From positions 1 through 19,178 of the forward strand of contig CAZAOZ010000063.1 of the NCBI GenBank assembly GCA_964486865.1: DNA of 19,178 nucleotides. The letters run 5' to 3'. This document shows positions 14,434 through 19,178 of the stretch, one piece after another. How positions within the stretch are numbered: position 1 is the stretch's first letter; each line of letters opens with the position of its first letter. The position numbers and the translations under genes were made by a program. A model generated the notes under the pieces. That model was given only the letters and a program-made list of their open reading frames with translations, did no database searches and had not been told where the DNA came from. This DNA comes from Ga0077527 sp964486865 (lineage in GTDB: Bacteria; Pseudomonadota; Gammaproteobacteria; Burkholderiales; SG8-41).

Positions 14434-14898
14434 TTATTCTGAGGCAGGCGCGGGATTGCGCAGGCGTGTAGCCAGCATGGGCAGCAAACGCGCCGCCTGT
14501 ACCGGCGAATGCGCCAGCCAGCGGCCGAACGCTGCAGGCTTGCTCATGCCCGGATGCAGTCGCTCCGCCAGCGCCAGCATGCGCGCCCGGTCAAAGCCCG
14601 TTTCGGAAGCGAGCATGGTGGCAACGCCGGCGAGGGTTTGTGCATCGCCTGCGCGCAGCCAGCGCGAAGGCCGGAAGTCGCCGCTGGCGCAAAGCTCGAT
14701 GACGCGTTCTTCCGCGCGCCGGTTCCAGCGCAGGGGTTTGGGTGCCGGTTTGGCCGATTTGCGGCCTTGCTCCGCGGGCGGCGGTACCAGCAGCGCGACA
14801 ACGCGGCCATGCCGCTGGATGGCCACGGGGCCGAAAGCGGCGCGCGCCAATATCTCGCCGAGGCGGTTTTTCAGGTCGGTGGCGTGAACGGTTTCCAT
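14434..14898 (-). CDS. Phd/YefM-like antitoxin with a C-terminal extension
   Basis: The first 40 residues (METVHATDLKNRLGEILARA then AFGPVAIQRHGRVVALLVPP) are a prevent-host-death fold, a small DNA-binding antitoxin domain that represses its own promoter. A Lys/Pro-rich linker (about 41-60) follows, then a helical C-terminal domain of about 90 residues (from LRWNRRAEERVIELCASGDF). This domain may bind the downstream nucleotidyltransferase or recognise another ligand; usual Phd proteins are 70-90 residues, so 154 is long. The promoter spacer holds an inverted repeat that could be its operator. The predicted -10 box lies only 7 nt before the ATG, so the mRNA may be leaderless. Confidence 0.8.
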   Translation of the reverse strand: METVHATDLKNRLGEILARAAFGPVAIQRHGRVVALLVPPPAEQGRKSAKPAPKPLRWNRRAEERVIELCASGDFRPSRWLRAGDAQTLAGVATMLASETGFDRARMLALAERLHPGMSKPAAFGRWLAHSPVQAARLLPMLATRLRNPAPASE

Positions 14899-14905
14899 GC
14901 CGGAT

Positions 14906-14956
14906 AGTATATGCTGATTTAGCTAAAACAGAAAGTAATGCGGCAGCGCTAAATCA
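14906..14956 (-). promoter_or_regulatory. Promoter and candidate operator of the Phd-nucleotidyltransferase operon
   Basis: Reading the minus strand, a TATACT -10 box lies at 14911-14906. Just upstream is the palindrome TTTAGCTAAA (14918-14927). The nonamer TGATTTAGC (14915-14923) recurs in inverted orientation as GCTAAATCA (14948-14956). Paired palindromic sites across a promoter are usual for autoregulated antitoxins of the Phd type. The -35 hexamer is weak (TTTCTG). Confidence 0.55.
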
Positions 14957-15034
14957 TAACTTGTTGTTTTCATTGATAAATATGCATGCTGGCAATCCGC
15001 TGCCCGGTGCCGCGATCGGCGGTGCGCGATCAGT

Positions 15035-15040
15035 TATAGT
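15035..15040 (+). promoter_or_regulatory. Possible -10 box of the MFS gene
   Basis: TATAGT ends 9 nt before the ATG at 15050. No good -35 hexamer is visible. If used, it would give an almost leaderless transcript. It lies in the same 151-bp divergent gap as the Phd operon promoter. Confidence 0.35.
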
Positions 15041-15049
15041 CCCGGCTCC

Positions 15050-16210
15050 ATGACTCAGGCTGCCGCGCTACACATCGCTTTTGCCGGCATGGCCGCGCTG
15101 GCCGTGGCCATGGGCATCGGCCGCTTTGCGTTCACGCCGCTGCTGCCGCTGATGCAGGACGACTCCGGATTGAGCGTCGCCGCCGGCGGGTATCTCGCTT
15201 CGGCCAATTACCTGGGGTATTTCGTCGGCTCGCTGCTCGCGCCGCGGCTCAACGTGCGCGACGACACCGCGGTACTCGGCAGCATGCTGATCATCGGCTG
15301 CGCCACCATCGCCATGGGCTACACCGCAAATTATCCGGCGTGGCTGGCCTTGCGCCTGATCGCGGGCATTGCCAACGCCTGGATCGCGGTGTTTGCGTTT
15401 TCGTGGTGCCTCGACCGGCTGACGGTGCTGCGCAATCCGCTGCTGAACAGCCTGATCTTTGCCGGGGTCGGCGCGGGCACGCTGGTCGTCGGCACGATCT
15501 GTGTGGTGCTCGCGGGATGGTCCGTGCCTGCATCGCAAATGTGGATGGTGATGGGCGTGCTGGCATTGGTCATCACTGCCGCGGTGTGGCGCACCTATCG
15601 CGGTGACGGCGGTACGGCGCAGCATGCGCATCCACGGGCAGCGGGAGGCCGCGCGCCGTGGAGCCGCGAGGCAGCGCTGCTGGTGTTCTGCTTCGGCGTT
15701 TCCGGCTTCGGCTACATCATCCCGGCGACGTTCCTGCCGGCGATGGCGCGCGACATCATCAGCGATCCTGCGGTGTTCGGCTGGGCATGGCCGGTGTTCG
15801 GCGCCGCGGCGATGCTCTCCACGCTGGGCGCGGCGACGCTGCTGCGCGGATTTCAGCCGCGCCGCGTGTGGATGGTCTGCCATCTGGTGATGGCATTCGG
15901 CGTGGTGATGCCGGTGTTCTCGGGCAGCATGGCGGCGATCGTGATTGCCGCGCTGTGCGTCGGCGGCACGTTCATGGTGATCACCATGCTGAGCATCCAG
16001 GAGGCGCGTGCAGTGGCCGGCGCCCATGTGGTGCATCTGACCGCGGCGATGACCGGCGCGTTTGCGTTCGGACAGATCCTCGGTCCCGTCATCGCCAGCG
16101 TGATGCTCGATGCGGGATGGGGGTTTTCCAGCGGGTTGCTGCTGGCCGGCGCGCTGCTGGTGATGTCGGCCGCAATGCTGTGGCGCGGTTCGGTGCGCGG
16201 GGCAGACTGA
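15050..16210 (+). CDS. YbfB/YjiJ family MFS transporter
   Basis: The 386-residue product has about 12 hydrophobic helices and the YbfB/YjiJ signature at its N-terminus (GIGRFAFTPLLPLMQDDSGL, residues about 22-41), followed by AAGGYLASANYLGYFVGSLL. This major facilitator subgroup is mostly uncharacterised; export of small molecules is assumed. It sits in the inner membrane. The stop TGA shares its last base with the ATG of the next gene (TGATG at 16208-16212), indicating coupled translation with a second transporter of a different superfamily. There is no evident Shine-Dalgarno before the ATG. Confidence 0.92.
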   Translation: MTQAAALHIAFAGMAALAVAMGIGRFAFTPLLPLMQDDSGLSVAAGGYLASANYLGYFVGSLLAPRLNVRDDTAVLGSMLIIGCATIAMGYTANYPAWLALRLIAGIANAWIAVFAFSWCLDRLTVLRNPLLNSLIFAGVGAGTLVVGTICVVLAGWSVPASQMWMVMGVLALVITAAVWRTYRGDGGTAQHAHPRAAGGRAPWSREAALLVFCFGVSGFGYIIPATFLPAMARDIISDPAVFGWAWPVFGAAAMLSTLGAATLLRGFQPRRVWMVCHLVMAFGVVMPVFSGSMAAIVIAALCVGGTFMVITMLSIQEARAVAGAHVVHLTAAMTGAFAFGQILGPVIASVMLDAGWGFSSGLLLAGALLVMSAAMLWRGSVRGAD

Positions 16211-17061
16211 TGAAGCCGATGACCCGCAGCCTGTTGCTGATGTCGCTGGGCATCATGCTGCTGACCGCCAACGATGCGGCGAGCAAATTCCTGGTGCAGA
16301 CGCATCCGGTCGGCCAGGTCATCGGCCTGCGGCAGGCGGCGACATTGCTGGTGCTCATTCCGTATGTGATGTTTTTCAGCCGCTGGAGCGCGCTGCGGGT
16401 CGTGAACTGGAGCGGCCAGATCGTTCGCGGGGTGTTGTTCCTCATCGGCTCGGTATTCATCGTCTGGAGCCTGGGGGCGCTGCCGCTGGCCACGGCGATC
16501 ACCATGCTGTTCGCCAGCCCGATTTTCATGGTGGTGCTGTCGGCGCCGCTGCTCGGCGAACGCATCGGGCGCCACCGCTGGATCGCGGTGCTCGGCGGTT
16601 TTGCCGGCGTGCTGATCATCATGCGGCCCGGCGGCGAGTCTTTCCAGTGGGCGCTGCTGCTGCCGGTGCTCGGCGCACTGGTCAATGCGCTGCGCGACGT
16701 GCTGACGCGCAAGCTGTCGCGCACCGAGACTTCGATTGCGATCCTGTTCTGGTCCAACATCATCCTGATGGCGGGCGGCTTCGCGAGCGCGCCGTTCGGC
16801 TGGGCGCCGGTCAGCGCGTCAGCGGCGTTGTGGTTTCTGGCCGCCGGCATTTTCAACGGCACGGCGCATTTCTGCATCATCGAGGCCTTGCGTACCGGCG
16901 AAGCCTCGGTGCTCGCCCCCATCCGCTACACGGCGCTGCTGTGGGCGGCGGCGATCGGGTTCGTGGTCTGGGGCGAATTGCCGGATTTCTGGCTGTGGGT
17001 GGGCGCCGCGGTCATCGTCGGCAGCAGCCTCTGGATGATCCGCGGCGAGCGCCGCCGCTGA
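16210..17061 (+). CDS. EamA/DMT family transporter
   Basis: The 283-residue product has ten hydrophobic helices in two EamA halves. The first half starts LLLMSLGIMLLTANDAASKF and includes ATAITMLFASPIFMVVLSAP with LLGERIG, the usual EamA motif before helix 5. The second half includes AAGIFNGTAHFCIIEALRTG and LAPIRYTALLWAAAIGFVVW. DMT proteins of this type (RhaT/YdcZ-like, S-adenosylmethionine or amino-acid exporters) move small metabolites across the inner membrane; the substrate is not evident. The 1-bp overlap with the MFS gene means they are probably translated together. Confidence 0.93.
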   Translation: MKPMTRSLLLMSLGIMLLTANDAASKFLVQTHPVGQVIGLRQAATLLVLIPYVMFFSRWSALRVVNWSGQIVRGVLFLIGSVFIVWSLGALPLATAITMLFASPIFMVVLSAPLLGERIGRHRWIAVLGGFAGVLIIMRPGGESFQWALLLPVLGALVNALRDVLTRKLSRTETSIAILFWSNIILMAGGFASAPFGWAPVSASAALWFLAAGIFNGTAHFCIIEALRTGEASVLAPIRYTALLWAAAIGFVVWGELPDFWLWVGAAVIVGSSLWMIRGERRR

Positions 17062-17082
17062 CCGGCAGCCCGGTGTCGCAGA

Positions 17083-17409
17083 TCAGTGCAGCGTGGTGAC
17101 CGTGGCCATGGGCCGCGGCTGCAGGTTGAGCAGCATGACGCGGCGGCCCAGCATGACCACGCTGCCCTTGACCCGGTTGTCGCCGGTGTCGCTGAATTCA
17201 AAATCGTAGGCGCGCTGCAGCAGCAGGCGACCGTCGGCATCGCGCGCCGGTTTGATGCCGGCGATGCCGACCGTGTCGTCGAGAAACAGCAGTTCTTCGG
17301 CCAGACACGCGGCGCGCGCCGCGGCCACCGCGGCCTCGCGCGCCTGCATGCTGTCCCACCACAGCCAGGCGAGGGCGGCGAAGAGGGCGAGCAGTATCAG
17401 TTCGGACAT
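17083..17409 (-). CDS. DUF3301 membrane-anchored protein
   Basis: The 108-residue product has one N-terminal membrane segment (LILLALFAALAWLWW, residues 4-18) followed by an amphipathic helix (REAAVAAARAACLAEELLFL) and a short beta-rich domain (LLLQRAYDFEFSDTGDNRVK then GSVVMLGRRVMLLNLQ). This matches the DUF3301 family of beta- and gammaproteobacteria, which has no known function. The N-terminal helix probably anchors it in the inner membrane. It is convergent with the DMT gene, 21 bp apart, and divergent from the gene at 17552. Confidence 0.87.
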   Translation of the reverse strand: MSELILLALFAALAWLWWDSMQAREAAVAAARAACLAEELLFLDDTVGIAGIKPARDADGRLLLQRAYDFEFSDTGDNRVKGSVVMLGRRVMLLNLQPRPMATVTTLH

Positions 17410-17517
17410 GGCATGCCGGATCGTTGGTGATGTGTTTCGCCACGTTACCAGAGTTGGCGGCAGCCGGTGTTGTCACGATGTGGATGCTTGCGGCACGACA
17501 GAGGCGCGCGCGTGAAT

Positions 17518-17531
17518 TGCAGTAAACTGCA
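17518..17531. promoter_or_regulatory. Palindrome upstream of the DGLPVIPPT gene, possible operator
   Basis: TGCAGTAAACTGCA is a perfect inverted repeat with 6-bp arms and a 2-bp centre, 20 bp before the ATG at 17552. The rest of the 142-bp gap (17410-17551) shows no clear promoter. Confidence 0.35.
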
Positions 17532-17551
17532 TTGAATCTTTCACGGCAACC

Positions 17552-18610
17552 ATGGGGTGCAGCACGATGGGCGCAACAAATCTCAAATCCCGCACGCACA
17601 CGGTCCCCGATCTCGGCAGCGCCATCGAACTCTGCTACAGCAAGGGCTGGACCGACGGCCTGCCGGTGATCCCGCCGACCGCGGAACGCATCGCAGCCAT
17701 GCTCGAAGCCGGCGGGCTCAAGCCCGAGCAGCAACTGTCGTTCATCGAAAACCGCCAGGTGTCGGTGACCGCGGAAAAAGTCGCGATCAACGCGGTGATG
17801 GCCGGCTGCAAACCGGAATACATGCCGGTGATCACCGCCACGGTCGAAGCGCTGGCCGATCCGCTGTATGGCTACCACGGCCCGGCCACCAGCACCGGCG
17901 GCTCGGCGGTGTTCATGCTGGTCAACGGCCCGATCGCCAAAAAACTCGACATCAACAGTGGCGACAACGTGTTCGGCCAGGGCTGGCGCGCCAATGCCAC
18001 CATCGGCCGCGCCATCCGGCTGATGATGCAAAACGTGATCGGCACCACGCCCGGCGTACTGGATCGCTCGAGCCTCGGCCATCCCGGCAAATACACCTTC
18101 TGCATCGCCGAGAACGAGGAAGACAGCCCGTGGTCGGCCTTCCATACCACGCGCGGCTTCAAACCCGAACAGAACGCGGTGACGATTTTCGCGGCACTCG
18201 GCGTGCACCAGTATTCGAACGGCCTCAGCGCAACGCCCGAAGGCGTGTTGACCACGGCCTGCGCGCAGATGCGCTTCTCGGCGGGCACCAACCGCCAGCC
18301 GCAGTACGCGATGGTGTTCGCCGGCGAACACCAGCTCATCATGCAAAAGGCGGGCTGGTCGCGCGAAGACGTGCAGAACTATGTGTTCGAGCACAGCAAA
18401 ATGTCCCAGGCCGAAATGCAGCGCGCCAACATCCGCCCGGGCCCGATCACCGCCGAAACCGAAAGTACGATGCAGCCGCTGGTGCAAACGCCGCAGGACC
18501 TGCTGGTGATCGCCGCCGGCGGCAAGGCGGGGGTGCAGTCCTGCTACATTCCAGGCTGGGGCAGCAAGAACGGCTCGCAGAGCGTCACGCGGGAAATCCG
18601 GGTGCCGTGA
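17552..18610 (+). CDS. Uncharacterised 'DGLPVIPPT' family protein, UGSC neighbour
   Basis: The 352-residue product has no signal peptide or membrane segment. Distinct blocks are CYSKGWTDGLPVIPPTAERI (about 28-47), KVAINAVMAGCKPEYMPVIT (about 75-94), YGYHGPATSTGGSAVFMLVNGP (about 108-129, a Gly/Ser-rich stretch), NVFGQGWRANATIGRAIRL (about 139-157) and FAGEHQLIMQKAGWSREDV (about 256-274). Cysteines recur near conserved blocks (CYS, AGCK, TFCIA, TACAQ, SCYIP). I recognise this as a family that, from memory, is found beside UGSC proteins, but it has no known activity. It is followed after 239 bp by the UGSC gene on the same strand. ATG 17567 is an alternative start, with GGGGTG 7 bp before it; neither start has a strong Shine-Dalgarno. 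Confidence 0.82.
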   Translation: MGCSTMGATNLKSRTHTVPDLGSAIELCYSKGWTDGLPVIPPTAERIAAMLEAGGLKPEQQLSFIENRQVSVTAEKVAINAVMAGCKPEYMPVITATVEALADPLYGYHGPATSTGGSAVFMLVNGPIAKKLDINSGDNVFGQGWRANATIGRAIRLMMQNVIGTTPGVLDRSSLGHPGKYTFCIAENEEDSPWSAFHTTRGFKPEQNAVTIFAALGVHQYSNGLSATPEGVLTTACAQMRFSAGTNRQPQYAMVFAGEHQLIMQKAGWSREDVQNYVFEHSKMSQAEMQRANIRPGPITAETESTMQPLVQTPQDLLVIAAGGKAGVQSCYIPGWGSKNGSQSVTREIRVP

Positions 18611-18660
18611 AAAACCGAAAACCTTTTTAGCCACAAAGGGTGCAGGGAATAATCAAAAAC

Positions 18661-18781
18661 TTAACAGGATGGACAGGATATTCAGGATAAAAGCAATGGA
18701 TCGATGCGCTTCATTTGCGGCAGGCCATCCGGAGAATGAAGCCCTGTTTCTTAATCCTGTCGATCCTGCATATCCTGTTAA
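18661..18781. repeat. Inverted-repeat element with CAGGAT sub-repeats
   Basis: The left arm (18661-18690) carries CAGGAT three times at 9-10 bp spacing. The right arm (18751-18781) carries ATCCTG three times, so the two arms are imperfect inverted copies separated by 60 bp. It is preceded by TTAGCCACAAAG (18627-18638), like the element at 3918-4044. It fills most of the 239-bp gap between the DGLPVIPPT gene and the UGSC gene. It is an intergenic palindromic element with no coding content. Confidence 0.75.
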
Positions 18782-18837
18782 TTGATTTTGTTTTCTCTGT
18801 TTCTTATGTAGATAACTGTTTGTTTTCTTGATTTTAC

Positions 18838-18845
18838 AAGGAGGT
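18838..18845 (+). promoter_or_regulatory. Strong ribosome binding site of the UGSC gene
   Basis: AAGGAGGT lies 4 bp before the ATG at 18850, the best Shine-Dalgarno match in the window. It fixes the start of the selenoprotein candidate and suggests high translation initiation. Confidence 0.85.
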
Positions 18846-18849
18846 CTCC

Positions 18850-19178
18850 ATGAGCATCCAGATCTACGATCCCACCACGGAAGTGAAGTCCCGCAGCATC
18901 CACTTCGTGCCGCGCCCGAAGTCGCTCAAAGGCCTGCGCATCGGCCTGGTCGACAACACCAAGCACAACTCCGATCAGCTGCTGATGCGCATCGCCGGCA
19001 TCCTCGAAAAGGAACACGGCGCGAAGTCGCACGTGATCCGCAAAAAGAAAAGCGCCGGTTCCGCACCCAGCCCGGAAATGATCGCCGAGTACAAGGCCAA
19101 TTGCGACGTCATCGTCGCCGGCGTCGGCGACTGAGGGTCATGCAGCTCGGGCAGTGTGCTCGACAGCATCGTATTTGA
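18850..19178 (+). CDS. UGSC family selenoprotein, in-frame TGA as selenocysteine (runs off the window)
   Basis: Up to codon 94 the frame reads a UGSC-family N-terminus: IYDPTTEVKSRSIHFVPRPK, then LRIGLVDNTKHNSDQLLMRI and NCDVIVAGVGD. Codon 95 is TGA (19132-19134), followed without interruption by GSCSSGSVLDSIVF to the window edge. The family is named for the motif U-G-S-C, where U is selenocysteine, with Cys in that place in other members. The motif is complete here (GVGD-U-GSCSS), so TGA is read as Sec95 and the gene is not a 94-residue protein. The U/Cys with Cys98 suggests a redox centre; the reaction is unknown. Members are about 170-180 residues, so about 65 residues lie beyond the window. 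Confidence 0.88.
19132..19178 (+). promoter_or_regulatory. Selenocysteine codon with candidate SECIS region
   Basis: Bacterial SECIS hairpins lie directly after the UGA, within the coding sequence. After TGA, CATGC (19139-19143) can pair with GCAGTG (19151-19156, one bulge) around AGCTCGG. A longer fold using AGC (19144-19146) and GCT (19158-19160) would put GGGC (19149-19152) in the loop 15-18 nt after the UGA. Neither has been calculated, and the fold may extend past the window. Confidence is in the location, not the exact fold. Confidence 0.45.

Noticed and set aside
17198..18634. 478-residue open frame on the minus strand
   Set aside because: It is the antisense shadow of the DGLPVIPPT gene and DUF3301 gene in G+C-rich DNA, with His/Arg/Ala-rich composition and no motif.
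18661..18781. CAGGAT repeats as a small CRISPR array
   Set aside because: The repeated word is 6 bp at 9-10 bp spacing in inverted arms. There are no 20-40 bp repeats with unique spacers and no cas genes.
19132..19134. TGA as a normal stop ending a 94-residue protein
   Set aside because: The codons after it continue in frame with GSCSS, the exact UGSC-family motif, and the upstream part lacks a complete domain.

Overview
The window is G+C-rich, tightly packed bacterial DNA. Gene content and order (pntB end, queG beside divergent tsaE-amiC, DUF3047 lipoprotein, DUF3301 protein, YbfB-type MFS) fit a betaproteobacterium. That is an inference from family knowledge; there is no rRNA or other phylogenetic marker in the window. 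I see no insertion sequence, phage gene, CRISPR array, tRNA or rRNA.

Layout. 1-378 is the 3' end of pntB. 636-1097 encodes an exported Ala/Lys/Pro-repeat protein, followed by a tandem palindromic repeat and a strong hairpin terminator shared with a convergent DUF3047 lipoprotein gene. 2077-3899 (minus) holds tsaE and amiC overlapping. A 29-bp-armed inverted repeat separates them from queG and a PAS-GAF-GGDEF diguanylate cyclase (4081-6670, plus). 6741-8644 (minus) holds a haloacid dehalogenase-like gene, a GNAT acetyltransferase and a Tat-exported MsrB.

8768-12594 is a complete metal-stress locus. On the minus strand is a bufferin-type RiPP operon: precursor (DUF2282), MNIO/DUF692 enzyme, DUF2063 partner and DoxX membrane protein, the last three joined by ATGA overlaps. 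Divergent on the plus strand are an ECF sigma factor (SigF type) and its membrane anti-sigma factor NrsF (DUF1109). The 195-bp gap between them carries one GTAACC-N16-CGAA promoter in each direction. The sigma factor therefore probably drives both its own operon and the RiPP operon, and a 14-bp palindrome sits inside the RiPP promoter spacer.

12625-14898 (minus) has a Phd-like antitoxin, a minimal nucleotidyltransferase (DUF6036-like), the ribosome-assembly GTPase gene rbgA/ylqF and a 53-residue small protein. 15050-17061 (plus) holds two overlapping exporter-type genes (MFS, EamA/DMT). A DUF3301 protein follows on the minus strand.

The right edge has a protein of a poorly characterised 'DGLPVIPPT' family, then a second inverted-repeat element, then the start of a UGSC-family gene. 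That gene reads GVGD-TGA-GSCSS, so TGA at 19132-19134 is very probably selenocysteine and not a stop. The gene runs off the window.

The points most worth a second look are the UGSC selenoprotein and its neighbour, the self-contained SigF-bufferin locus with paired promoters, and the Phd-nucleotidyltransferase pair upstream of rbgA.
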